Shown here: positions 1-8,314 of the stretch, in pieces | Numbering within the stretch: position 1 is the stretch's first letter | How the letters are laid out: each line of letters starts with the position of its first letter | Assembly (NCBI RefSeq): GCF_015278125.1 | Contig: NZ_JADILO010000001.1 | Location: 186,001 to 250,000, forward strand | From: Vibrio fluminensis | GTDB lineage: Bacteria > Pseudomonadota > Gammaproteobacteria > Enterobacterales > Vibrionaceae | DNA length: 64,000 bases | Direction of reading: 5' to 3' | Translations under genes and position numbers: made by a program | Notes under the pieces: generated by a model | Databases searched by the model: none | Seen by the model: only the letters and a program-made list of their open reading frames with translations | What the model was told of the DNA's origin: nothing

Positions 1-550
1 CAACTTGGCTTTTTTTACCTTCACCATCAATGAAAGCAACCGAGGTTTGCGCAATTTTGTTGCTTGCATGGATTTGCTCATCCATCGCCTGCCATAAAGC
101 GGTTAGCTGAGGCATTGAAGGCAATGTCGTCGCCGCAATAATGTCATCAATTTTTGCATTGTATGACTGTGCACCTGCCCCTGTTACTGAGTAGTTCAGT
201 TCATTTTGGAGCTCTTTCGCGTTCTGACGTACAACACCAAACACTTCACCTAAACTGCCGGTTTCAAGACGCAATTGTTCTTCTAGACGCGCAAGTGTAT
301 CTTCGTTTTGACTGAATTTTTCAGCCAATTTGTCGTTGTTAGCTTGTAAGCGATCGCGTTTTGCCACCAACTGCGCTTTAAGTTGTTTAAGCTCTTGTTC
401 TGTGGCTTTAAATCCTGACTCACGTACTTGGTTATGCTGTGCTTGTTGCTTGTTTTCTTGACGAGCTTCACCAACAAGATCTGCACTGGCAAAAGTAGAG
501 AATGAAAGAGTGCTAGCGGCAAGAAGTGATGCGATTAATTTCAGTTTCAT
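1..550 (-). CDS. ttpC: TonB2-system protein TtpC (MotA/TolQ/ExbB family), 5' part only
   Basis: The gene runs off the left edge; 183 codons of its N-terminus are visible, open from the ATG at 550. Residues 1 to about 23 form a signal peptide (MKLKLIASLLAASTLSF then ASA before D). Residues 25-90 are a charged, Gln/Glu/Lys-rich coiled coil. The TolQ-like membrane domain that would confirm the family lies outside the window. In Vibrio, TtpC is a periplasmic/inner-membrane component needed with ExbB2, ExbD2 and TonB2 to energise outer-membrane siderophore receptors. The ATG is one base after the stop of the upstream DUF3450 gene, so the two are probably translationally coupled. The identification rests on the N-terminal pattern plus the characteristic DUF3450 neighbour; exbB2, exbD2 and tonB2 would be expected beyond base 1. 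Confidence 0.8.
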   Translation of the reverse strand, partial: MKLKLIASLLAASTLSFSTFASADLVGEARQENKQQAQHNQVRESGFKATEQELKQLKAQLVAKRDRLQANNDKLAEKFSQNEDTLARLEEQLRLETGSLGEVFGVVRQNAKELQNELNYSVTGAGAQSYNAKIDDIIAATTLPSMPQLTALWQAMDEQIHASNKIAQTSVAFIDGEGKKSQV

Positions 551-551
551 A

Positions 552-1313
552 TTATTTCACCTCCGCGATAAGAGACACCGGCAAGGTGATTAAACTTGGT
601 GCCGTCTGTTTCGCTGCCACACCATAAGCTTTATCTAGCTCAGACTTCATTGCGCTATCGACTTCTACCCAAGCGTTGTCTTGTTTGTCCCAAGCCCAAA
701 ACTTAGTACCATTTAGGCTGCGAGCAATGAGTGCAACACGACCAAGGTGAAGAATATCCGCTTCACGTTCTTCGCCTGATATTTGGATCTGACCTTGATA
801 AAGGCCTAACTTGGTGCCGTAATCCATTTCAATCTGGTAAGCCTCTAGGATACGACGGTATTTTTCCGCATCACTGACATCAGCGCGAGTCATGAGTGAC
901 TCAAGCTTAGCAATGCGCTCTTGACGCTGTTGCAATTTGATTGGCGCATCTTGATCTACGATTGTTTTCAGGCCTGCAACCATCTGGTACATCAAGGGCA
1001 CCACGCCTTGGCGAGTGATCTTGATATCTTGGATTTGACCATCAATACTGGTCATTTCCTCACTCTGGTTCGCAACCAAAGCCGTTAGGTGCACCTGATA
1101 CACTTCCAAGTTTTTGACTTCTTCTTGTAGCTGCTCAATCTCAGCTTGTAGCGACAACGCAGCATCATTACTTTTGTTGATGCGCTGCTGGCTAGACGCC
1201 GAAGCGGCATTGGTTTTGTTTTGAATAGATTGAGCAGTATCGAGGTTCGATGCTAATGCCGGGCTCATCGCCGCAGCAATAAGAATAGCTAAACTGGTTT
1301 TAAGTAGGTTCAT
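552..1313 (-). CDS. DUF3450 family periplasmic protein of the TonB2 cluster
   Basis: A 253-residue secreted protein. Residues 1-21 are a signal peptide ending PALA before S. Residues about 25-85 form a Gln/Glu-rich coiled coil, and the rest is a soluble domain. DUF3450 genes sit directly upstream of ttpC-exbB2-exbD2-tonB2 in Vibrio and are thought to assist TonB-dependent transport; the mechanism is not established. The stop codon is one base before the ttpC ATG. A near-perfect Fur-type inverted repeat lies 73-87 bases upstream of the start, so this gene probably opens an iron-repressed operon. The siderophore receptor gene lies just upstream on the same strand, separated by a GC-rich hairpin. 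Confidence 0.85.
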   Translation of the reverse strand: MNLLKTSLAILIAAAMSPALASNLDTAQSIQNKTNAASASSQQRINKSNDAALSLQAEIEQLQEEVKNLEVYQVHLTALVANQSEEMTSIDGQIQDIKITRQGVVPLMYQMVAGLKTIVDQDAPIKLQQRQERIAKLESLMTRADVSDAEKYRRILEAYQIEMDYGTKLGLYQGQIQISGEEREADILHLGRVALIARSLNGTKFWAWDKQDNAWVEVDSAMKSELDKAYGVAAKQTAPSLITLPVSLIAEVK

Positions 1314-1385
1314 AATCGTAGTTAGTTAGATTAACAATCAAAACACGGTTTTGACTGAGGTTCCAATAAATCCCAAATTTCTAGT

Positions 1386-1400
1386 TGATAAATATTATCA
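1386..1400. promoter_or_regulatory. Fur box upstream of the DUF3450-ttpC operon
   Basis: TGATAAATATTATCA is a 15-base inverted repeat that differs at one position from the symmetric 7-1-7 Fur core TGATAATTATTATCA. It sits 73-87 bases upstream of the DUF3450 start codon, a sensible position for iron-dependent repression of a TonB-system operon. Seen directly; the binding is inferred. Confidence 0.8.
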
Positions 1401-1452
1401 TTAACAATTAAGACGCATATTAACGATTTTTATCGATTTTGCAAACGACTAA

Positions 1453-1476
1453 AGGGGGAAGGTCTCCCTTCCCCCT
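1453..1476 (-). terminator. Hairpin between receptor gene and DUF3450 operon
   Basis: AGGGGGAAGG-TCTC-CCTTCCCCCT is a perfect 10-base-pair stem just past the receptor stop codon. On the minus strand it is followed by only a short T run (TTTAGT), so it may be a partial terminator that allows some read-through into the TonB2 operon. Confidence 0.7.
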
Positions 1477-1491
1477 ATTCTGCGGCGCAGA

Positions 1492-3618
1492 TTAGTATTT
1501 CACCTGCAATGTAGCCATGTAGTTGCGACCTTCGCCAATAACCACATTTTCTGCATACACTTTACCGTTATCTTCATTTACGCTTGTTGAGCCACCGCCT
1601 GCTAGATAGTCTTTGTCAAACAAGTTTTCAACTGTTAAGCGAGCAACAATATCAAGGTTCTCATCATACTTCAGGTTGTAAGCCAAGCCCATATCAACTC
1701 GAGCATAACCATCTTTCTTAAATAGGTTCGCCTCGTCACCATAACGCGAACCTTCGTAAACTAGACCAAGGTTCATATCAACGTTTTCAGTCGCAGCATA
1801 GCTTGACCAGATACTTGCAGCAAACTCTGGCACATCCGCCGGACGATTACCTGCATAAGTCGAGTGATTGGTAATTTCAGCATCCAAGTACATCGCTGAA
1901 CCCGTAATGCTTAGTGACTCCGTTACTAGACCTTGCGCAGTCAGTTCTGCACCTCGGTGGTGTTGTTCACCATCTTGAGAGCGATACTTCAGCGTTTTCT
2001 TGTCGTTACCTGTACCTATCGTACCTTTGTTCACATCTAAAATTACGTTTTCTTGCGTAATATCAAACAACGCACCTGATACGAATAGCGAGCCATCCAT
2101 TAGTTCCCACTTCGTACCCACTTCATAGGCAATGCCTGTAGCTGCATCAAGTAACTCACCGTCATTGGTATATACCGTACCTTTTGCCGATGTCACCACA
2201 CCTTGCGGCTCAAAGCTTTCAGAGTAGCTAAAGTAAACGCTACCATTGTCTGCTGGATGGTAAATCACGCCTAGCTTCGGAGACACATGCTCTTCCGCTA
2301 CACCATCAGCGACTTTGCGGTCAAAACGTACACCTGCAAGTACTTGCCATTGTTCATTAAGCGTGATCATGTCTTGCGCATAGAAACCCCACGTTTCGTA
2401 TTCGCTGTAAGTGTTTGTTGGCTCCTTACCTGTATTCCACTCAGGGCTACCCACGGTATCACCTGGTGCTACGTTTTGTGATACCAAGCTGCCTTGGTAA
2501 CGATCGTAACGGTAGCCTAACCAGTTAGAACCGAACAATAGTTGATGGTCTGCACCAAGAAACTCAACATCACCTTTCAGATCGAAATACGCTGTGCGGA
2601 AACCCCATTTATCGGTACGGTCAGCACCGCCGTGAGTCACTGTGCCGTCTGATTCCAGTTTGCCGAAATCAGGGAAACTCTCTACATCGTAACGCTCATA
2701 GCTTTGGTAGTTAAAGCCCGTCGTTGTCGACCAGTTATCTGTTAGGTTCGCATTAATGGTAATACCTGTGTTTTCCACGGTATTTTCAATGTTAGACCAC
2801 TGAGCATCCCAGATATGATCGCGGCTGCCGTAGCGCTTGCCATCAATAAATAGCGCACCAGAATCAACACCACCATCATCGTTTGTGTAATCGTGGTATA
2901 CAGAAACCATCACATCATCGTTGATGTCGTAATCAACAAATAAACCACCGACGAAACGTTCTGTTTGTGGTTTTGAGCCATCACCGTATTCGCGCCAAGA
3001 GCTGTAACTCTCTTTTGCCAGTACAGCGCGAGCTCGCAACGTTTCCGCTTCGTTTAGCGAACCGCTAACATCAACAACTGTACGAGTGTGGTCGTTTGAA
3101 CCTACATCTTGGCTAACGTTAACTTGGGTATCGTAAGTTGGCTTTTTAGACACCATGTTCACTAGGCCACCCGGCGCAGATTTACCAAAAAGTAGACCTG
3201 AAGGACCTTTTACCACTTCAACACGCTCAAGCAGTTCGATCGGTTGACGGTAGTGAGACCACTGTTGGTGACCATCACGTAGGAAGCCACTTGAACTATC
3301 TAGCTCAAAACCACGCAGTGAGAAACGCTCACGGTTACGGTCTGTACCACCAGCGCTTACACTCGCATCGTTTTTCAGTACGTCGCCTAGCGTGCTTGCA
3401 CGTTGTTCATCAATAAGTTGTTCACCAATAACTGCAACTTGCCCAGGAGTTTCAAGCTGGGTTGCTTCCATACGCATTGCCGTTGAGTTGGTATCGGCTT
3501 TGTAACCATACTCGCGACCTTCCACAACCATGTGCTCATCAGTTTGTACACTCTCTGCCATTGCAGGAGCAGCTAAAACAGCGCCAATCACAAGCGCTAG
3601 CTGACTCTTAGTAAACAT
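1492..3618 (-). CDS. TonB-dependent siderophore receptor
   Basis: An outer-membrane gated channel for ferric siderophore uptake, 708 residues from the chosen start. I take the ATG at 3618 because GGAG lies about 8 bases before it and it begins a clean signal peptide (MFTKSQLALVIGAVLAAP, cleavage after AMA); an ATG 48 bases upstream is also in frame but has no ribosome site. The N-terminal plug (about residues 45-165) carries the family signatures RFSLRGFELD, VEVVKGPSGLLFGKSAPGG and NMVSKKP. The remaining ~540 residues are the 22-strand barrel, ending in an aromatic residue (QVKY). The sequence resembles the FhuE/FoxA/FpvA class (hydroxamate and mixed siderophores), but the ligand cannot be read from it. 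A Fur-like box precedes the gene and the TonB2 module follows it. Confidence 0.93.
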   Translation of the reverse strand: MFTKSQLALVIGAVLAAPAMAESVQTDEHMVVEGREYGYKADTNSTAMRMEATQLETPGQVAVIGEQLIDEQRASTLGDVLKNDASVSAGGTDRNRERFSLRGFELDSSSGFLRDGHQQWSHYRQPIELLERVEVVKGPSGLLFGKSAPGGLVNMVSKKPTYDTQVNVSQDVGSNDHTRTVVDVSGSLNEAETLRARAVLAKESYSSWREYGDGSKPQTERFVGGLFVDYDINDDVMVSVYHDYTNDDGGVDSGALFIDGKRYGSRDHIWDAQWSNIENTVENTGITINANLTDNWSTTTGFNYQSYERYDVESFPDFGKLESDGTVTHGGADRTDKWGFRTAYFDLKGDVEFLGADHQLLFGSNWLGYRYDRYQGSLVSQNVAPGDTVGSPEWNTGKEPTNTYSEYETWGFYAQDMITLNEQWQVLAGVRFDRKVADGVAEEHVSPKLGVIYHPADNGSVYFSYSESFEPQGVVTSAKGTVYTNDGELLDAATGIAYEVGTKWELMDGSLFVSGALFDITQENVILDVNKGTIGTGNDKKTLKYRSQDGEQHHRGAELTAQGLVTESLSITGSAMYLDAEITNHSTYAGNRPADVPEFAASIWSSYAATENVDMNLGLVYEGSRYGDEANLFKKDGYARVDMGLAYNLKYDENLDIVARLTVENLFDKDYLAGGGSTSVNEDNGKVYAENVVIGEGRNYMATLQVKY

Positions 3619-3684
3619 CTTATTCTCCGATTTTTTATGTACAGTCCCACTGCGACTGCTTTTCATTTCGGGGGAGAATATAAG

Positions 3685-3703
3685 TGATAATTAATATCAT
3701 TAG
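3685..3703. promoter_or_regulatory. Fur-like box upstream of the siderophore receptor
   Basis: TGATAATTAATATCATTAG contains the half-site TGATAAT followed by overlapping ATATCA/ATCATTA half-sites, matching the GATAAT-type hexamer arrays bound by Fur. It is 67-85 bases before the chosen receptor start, in the promoter region. The symmetry is poorer than for the box at 1386. Confidence 0.65.
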
Positions 3704-3740
3704 CATTGAAATTTACATTCTTTGCATTCGTAACAAATGT

Positions 3741-3766
3741 AAAAAAGCACGCCATGAGGCGTGCTT
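3741..3766 (-). terminator. Terminator of cadBA
   Basis: AAGCACGCC-ATGA-GGCGTGCTT is a perfect 9-base-pair stem followed on the minus strand by TTTTTT. It lies about 165 bases past the cadA stop. The region between the hairpin and cadA holds no open frame I can support. Confidence 0.85.
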
Positions 3767-3930
3767 GAGAAGAAAAGACGTTCCGTGTCTTCATTAATGT
3801 TAGGACTATCCATGCAAATACTTGGCTTTAAAAGCTTTTATTGTGTACTCCCATTTGCGGGTAGTTGACGATTTCGGCCGTGTGATTGGAGCATGCATTG
3901 CGTAATCACTCGTTTCATCAATCTATCTCA

Positions 3931-6066
3931 TCAGTTTTTTAGAACTTTAACTGTGTAGCTACCATCGTCTTGTTGGTACACACCGTGAATGTCGGTTTCA
4001 AAACCTGGGTAATGAGCGCCGATTTCACAAAGCATTTCCAAGAAATCCAGTACTGGACGAGACTCTTCAGTGACCATTTCACCAGGAAGAACTAGAGGCA
4101 CACCCGGTGGGTAAGGAAGGATCATATTCGCACTGACGCGATTCACCATCTCTTCCAGTTTGATCTCCTCAATATTGCCTCTTAGCTCTTCTTGCCATGC
4201 TGCGTGTGGCGTTACTTTCATTTCTGGTAGAACGTCGAACGCTTTGTACATCAGTTCTGGCAAGTTGTATTTTTTGGTCAAGTCGTGAATTGCTTGAGCC
4301 AACTCTTGCACGCGCATGTCTTTGTAGAAATGTGGATCTTCTTGGTATAGCGCTGGCAACATATTGCGTACTGACAAGTTCAGATCGAATCCACGTTTGA
4401 AGTCTGTTAGTGCGCGTAGCAGTTGCATTGCTTTAGATTTATCGATACCTATAGAGAACAAGAACAATAGGTTATATGGGCCTGTTTTCTCTACCACAAT
4501 GCCATGTTCATCTAGGAATTTAGCCACTAGCGATGCAGGAATACCAGTTTCTTCTAGCTCACCATCTTTGCTCATCCCTGGAGTCAGTAGTGTGATTTTG
4601 ATTGGGTCAAGATACATATGGTTATCATCCATATTCTTGAAACCATGCCAGTTGTCTTTTGGATCCAGTTTCCAACATTCGGTTGTTTCAATGTTGTCTG
4701 GTTGCCATACATCGAAGAACCAGCTGTCACTTTCCGCACCCAGTTGTTTGATCTCTTTACGGAAGCGAATTGCGCGGTCAATTGAGTCTTGCATCAATTT
4801 ACGACCAGTATTGCCTCTCATCATCGCTGCAGCTGTTTCAGTTGAAGCAACAATACCGTATTGAGGAGATGTCGAAGTGTGCATCATGAACGCTTCGTTA
4901 AACGACTCTTTATCAAACTCACCTTTTACGTGAATCATAGAAGCTTGAGAGAAAGCCGCTAGCAATTTATGGGTTGATTGAGTTTCGTAGAACACTTTGC
5001 CAGGCATCGCGTCACCACTCATACCACATTTACCTTCGTAAATTGGGTTGAAGTTAGTGTAAGGCACCCATGCGCTGTCGAAGTGGATGTGTTTACAATC
5101 AAGTGACTCTTTGATGAATTGAGTATTGTAAAGCAAACCATCGTAAGTTGAGTTAGTCACAACCGCGTAGCTTGGCGCTGTTGCACCTGGCGTTTTCGCT
5201 ACTTTTTCAGCAATCACATCGCGGTTAAATTCACTTTGTGGAATACCACCTAAAATGCCGTAAGCGTTACGTGTTGGACGGAAGTAGATTGGCGTTACAT
5301 CGCTCATCATCATTAAGTGAGTTAATGATTTGTGGCAGTTACGGTCAACCAGTACTGTGCTACCTGCTGGCGCTGAGTACATACCAACGATCTTGTTTGA
5401 AGTTGATGTACCGTTAGTCACGATGTATGAGCTATCAGCATTGAACGTCTTCGCAATAAACTCTTCTGCTTGTTTGTGTGGACCTGAATGGTCTAACAGT
5501 GAGCCTAGTTCAGGCATTGAGATTGATACGTCCGCTTTGAATGTATTTGGACCGTAGAAATCATAAAAAATACTACCTGCCGGGCTTTTTTGGAATGCGG
5601 TACCACCCATGTGACCCGGAGTACAGAAAGTGTATTTACCTTCTTCTACGTATTTAAATAGTGCTTTAGTGAACGGAGGCATAATTGCATCTTTATACTC
5701 TTCCGTTGCTTGGTTGATTTTCACTGTAATGTCATCAGCCATGCCTAGTGCGTATTCAAAGAAATGAATGTTTAGACGTAGATCTGTTAGTGAAATATCA
5801 AGTGTAGATTGCTCGTTAGCAAATGCGTAAACCGGTAGTTTTTCATTTAAGCCGTTAATTTCACGACATAGATCTAGCGAGTATTTATCCCAGTCAAATA
5901 ACACACCACAAATTCGTGGGTTCATTTCGATCATTTTGATCAAGTCTTTGTCATCGACTGGGTAAACAACTTCGTAACCTGCTTTTTCAAGCGCTGCGTG
6001 AAGTTGACGTACAGGCTCTTCTTTAAAGAAAACACCCATGTGGTTTAGGATTGCGAATAGTTTCAT
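3931..6066 (-). CDS. cadA: Inducible lysine decarboxylase CadA
   Basis: A cytoplasmic PLP enzyme converting lysine plus a proton to cadaverine and CO2, used to resist acid. It has 711 residues, close to the 715 of the E. coli protein. It contains the N-terminal receiver-like wing domain (1-130), the linker, and the fold-type I aminotransferase core. The PLP lysine is Lys367 in STHKLLAAFSQASMIH, preceded by HFDSAWVPY. TFCTPGHMGG is typical of the Orn/Lys/Arg decarboxylase family. The linked CadB antiporter and CadC regulator make lysine the likely substrate rather than ornithine. The start has TTGGAG about 8 bases upstream. The gene follows cadB by about 120 bases, in one operon. Confidence 0.96.
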   Translation of the reverse strand: MKLFAILNHMGVFFKEEPVRQLHAALEKAGYEVVYPVDDKDLIKMIEMNPRICGVLFDWDKYSLDLCREINGLNEKLPVYAFANEQSTLDISLTDLRLNIHFFEYALGMADDITVKINQATEEYKDAIMPPFTKALFKYVEEGKYTFCTPGHMGGTAFQKSPAGSIFYDFYGPNTFKADVSISMPELGSLLDHSGPHKQAEEFIAKTFNADSSYIVTNGTSTSNKIVGMYSAPAGSTVLVDRNCHKSLTHLMMMSDVTPIYFRPTRNAYGILGGIPQSEFNRDVIAEKVAKTPGATAPSYAVVTNSTYDGLLYNTQFIKESLDCKHIHFDSAWVPYTNFNPIYEGKCGMSGDAMPGKVFYETQSTHKLLAAFSQASMIHVKGEFDKESFNEAFMMHTSTSPQYGIVASTETAAAMMRGNTGRKLMQDSIDRAIRFRKEIKQLGAESDSWFFDVWQPDNIETTECWKLDPKDNWHGFKNMDDNHMYLDPIKITLLTPGMSKDGELEETGIPASLVAKFLDEHGIVVEKTGPYNLLFLFSIGIDKSKAMQLLRALTDFKRGFDLNLSVRNMLPALYQEDPHFYKDMRVQELAQAIHDLTKKYNLPELMYKAFDVLPEMKVTPHAAWQEELRGNIEEIKLEEMVNRVSANMILPYPPGVPLVLPGEMVTEESRPVLDFLEMLCEIGAHYPGFETDIHGVYQQDDGSYTVKVLKN

Positions 6067-6186
6067 TTGGACATCTCCAAGACGAAAAGAGGCGCTCTTT
6101 GTCTAGCAAGACAATGAGAAATACGAGCGCCGTGGAATATTTAAGTTATTTAGTCAGTCAGCGAATATTGGTGCTGAACCGTCAAA

Positions 6187-7524
6187 TTAGTGTGTTGCGA
6201 CTGGGTCATTTTTGTGTTGCTCAACATATTGAGCTAGACCCACTTTTTTGCTGTAGAACATCAAGATGATTAGAGACATGATGAAGGTAGCTGCAAGCGT
6301 TGTGCTCTCAGCACCTGCAAGTGCGACCATACAGAAGACACATGCAATACCAGAGAAGAACATCACAAAGCCATTACGAGTTGTCATACCTTCAAAGCGA
6401 ATCAAGTTAATGCTTGAGTAGAAGTAAGGCAGCATAGTAAGCAGTACTGCATCAGTAGTTAGTTGGTTGAATAGGTCTGCTGTGTGTGCTGTTTTAGAGC
6501 TAAATACTGTCAACACAATCATAAGTGCAGTCATTTTTAGCGACGCTAGAATTAGACCTTTTTTAGGCACACCGTTTTTATCTGTTTCACCGTAGATTTT
6601 AGGGAAGTTACCATCGTTAGAAGCGCGGCGACCAGCCTCACCTACTAACATCATCCAAGAACCTAGAGAAGTAAAACATGCTAACGCAGTGAACGCAGAT
6701 ACGAATGGCGCTGACCAGCCACCGAAGATCTCTGTTGTTGCCAAGGCAAATGGCGCACCAGATGCAGCTACTTCAGATGCAGGGAACATACCACTGATCA
6801 TTTGAGTTGATGCAATGTAAATCAAACCTGCGATAGCGGTACCTAGCATAGTTGCTAGTGGTACAGTGCGTTTAGGGTTATCAACCATACCTGAAGAAAC
6901 GGCTGCTGACTCAACACCAACGAAAGACCATAGACAGATAAGTACTGATGTAATCACAGCATGGCTGTTGCTACCCGCAGATACGTTCCAGTTTTGTTGG
7001 TAAACCGCTGGGTCAAAGTGCGTCCAGCCAAATGCAGCTGTGCCTACTACCGGGATAAGAATGAGCACCAGACCCAATGTACATAGTCGGCTTACCCAGC
7101 TACCGCCAAGCAAGTTAACCAATGTAAATAGCCATACCGCTGCAATTGTTGCGATACCTGCTGGAATTGGGTCGTTTAATACTGGGAAGAAAACCGATAA
7201 GTAAGAAACGCCGGTAATTGCGATTGCTAAGTTACCAATCCAGTTTGCGTGGTAATAAAGCACACCGGTTTGGAAACCAAAGACTGGGGAAACCTCACCT
7301 GCATAAGCAATAGGGCCCCCCTCTTGCGGGTTCTTGGTTGCCAGTCTTGCGAATACGAACGCAAGGCTAAGTGCACCAACAAGACAGATAATCCAGCTAA
7401 AGATAGAGATAGAACCCACGCTGGCAAGACTAGAAGGAAGTAAGGCAATACCACTGCCCATCATGTTACCGGCTACTACACCTGTACAGGCGATTAAACC
7501 AATTTTCTTTGTATTAGATGACAT
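6187..7524 (-). CDS. cadB: Lysine/cadaverine antiporter CadB
   Basis: An inner-membrane APC-family antiporter that imports lysine and exports cadaverine, removing a proton per cycle together with CadA. From the chosen ATG it has 445 residues, matching the 444 of E. coli CadB. I prefer this start over the in-frame GTG at 7551 because GGAG sits 5 bases upstream and the protein then begins MSSNTKKIGLIACTGVVAG. About 12 hydrophobic helices are visible. The APC helix-1 motif GNMMGSGIALLPSSLA and FARLATKNPQEGGPIAYAGE are characteristic of the CadB/PotE/AdiC group. It is the first gene of cadBA, preceded by a long AT-rich promoter region. Confidence 0.95.
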   Translation of the reverse strand: MSSNTKKIGLIACTGVVAGNMMGSGIALLPSSLASVGSISIFSWIICLVGALSLAFVFARLATKNPQEGGPIAYAGEVSPVFGFQTGVLYYHANWIGNLAIAITGVSYLSVFFPVLNDPIPAGIATIAAVWLFTLVNLLGGSWVSRLCTLGLVLILIPVVGTAAFGWTHFDPAVYQQNWNVSAGSNSHAVITSVLICLWSFVGVESAAVSSGMVDNPKRTVPLATMLGTAIAGLIYIASTQMISGMFPASEVAASGAPFALATTEIFGGWSAPFVSAFTALACFTSLGSWMMLVGEAGRRASNDGNFPKIYGETDKNGVPKKGLILASLKMTALMIVLTVFSSKTAHTADLFNQLTTDAVLLTMLPYFYSSINLIRFEGMTTRNGFVMFFSGIACVFCMVALAGAESTTLAATFIMSLIILMFYSKKVGLAQYVEQHKNDPVATH

Positions 7525-7672
7525 AACGTCTCCAAGTTTTTCTGCGAGCACATACGCTCAATTTGCTACTTAGCGAGATGTCATCAGAAACTTATCTGCC
7601 TACCTCGCTAGATTTGCGATGCAGATTACGCCCAAAGTTGGAGAAAGAAATAATGATGAGATTATTAATAAA

Positions 7673-7691
7673 ATGATGAGTGAATCATCAT
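7673..7691. promoter_or_regulatory. Inverted repeat in the cadBA promoter region (candidate operator)
   Basis: ATGATGA-GTGAA-TCATCAT is a perfect inverted repeat with 7-base arms and a 5-base spacer, about 150-170 bases before the cadB start. A further TGATGAG lies at 7654-7660. The surroundings are very AT-rich, as expected for a CadC-activated, H-NS-silenced promoter. Assignment as a CadC site is inference. Confidence 0.45.
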
Positions 7692-8257
7692 AACCCTGAT
7701 ATAAACTTGATTATAAGTTCAATATAAAACCAAATAGAACAACCACTTAAACAAAACATAAAAGTAGAATTTGATTTATCCTAAAAACATAAACTTTATA
7801 TAAACCTGCTACTTTTCACCCTACTCTTATACCAAAGAGCATTTGTGACTATTCCGACTATGCTTGATGTCTAAAACTGTTGATTCAACAAAAGTTTTCG
7901 CTAAACCAAATCCATAATTTTCACGATGCCTCATCGCTTTAGCCACTTAGTTTGCCTCTTGCTCCCAATATTGTGATTGATTGGATGCCAATGCGGTGCA
8001 AATCAGCACCACAAGAAGCTCAGTTACCGAATTGATGTGGACAGAAACACAAGGAGGCAGTCTTTATCTGGTTGAAGCTAAACTTCAAGACAAATCTAAC
8101 GCTTGGAACAAACTTTGAAATACGACGCTAAGCAGCTGATTTAGAGTAAGTCAGCCTGTAGAGCAACACGAATAACCAAGGGTTAGTTCGCCTTCACTCA
8201 AATCCCATTGGAGGTGGACGTATAACAACCAGAATAAGGAGAGCTCAATTGCAGGCA
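7692..8257. other. Long cadC-cadB intergenic region, no supported gene
   Basis: The left half (to about 7830) is AT-rich promoter sequence. The right half has more ordinary base composition. It contains a 45-codon open stretch on the plus strand (7981-8118) reading LDANAVQISTTRSSVTEL then MWTETQGGSLYLVEAKLQ, which looks protein-like but has only a TTG start, no ribosome site, and no family I recognise. It may be a gene remnant. Confidence 0.4.
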
Positions 8258-8283
8258 TAAAAAACCCTCGCCTAAGCGAGGGT
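8258..8283 (-). terminator. Terminator of cadC
   Basis: ACCCTCGC-CTAA-GCGAGGGT, an 8-base-pair stem followed by TTTTTT on the minus strand, about 32 bases past the cadC stop. It separates cadC transcription from the cadBA promoter. Confidence 0.9.
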
Positions 8284-8314
8284 CGAAATACCATACAAAA
8301 ATAGAGATTGATTG

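Noticed and set aside
283..522. 79-codon minus-strand frame
   Set aside because: It lies in another frame of the ttpC N-terminus, whose own frame is open to the window edge with a signal peptide and perfect coupling to the upstream gene.
4364..4864. 166-codon plus-strand frame inside cadA
   Set aside because: Antisense shadow of a well-conserved enzyme; no independent start signal or family.
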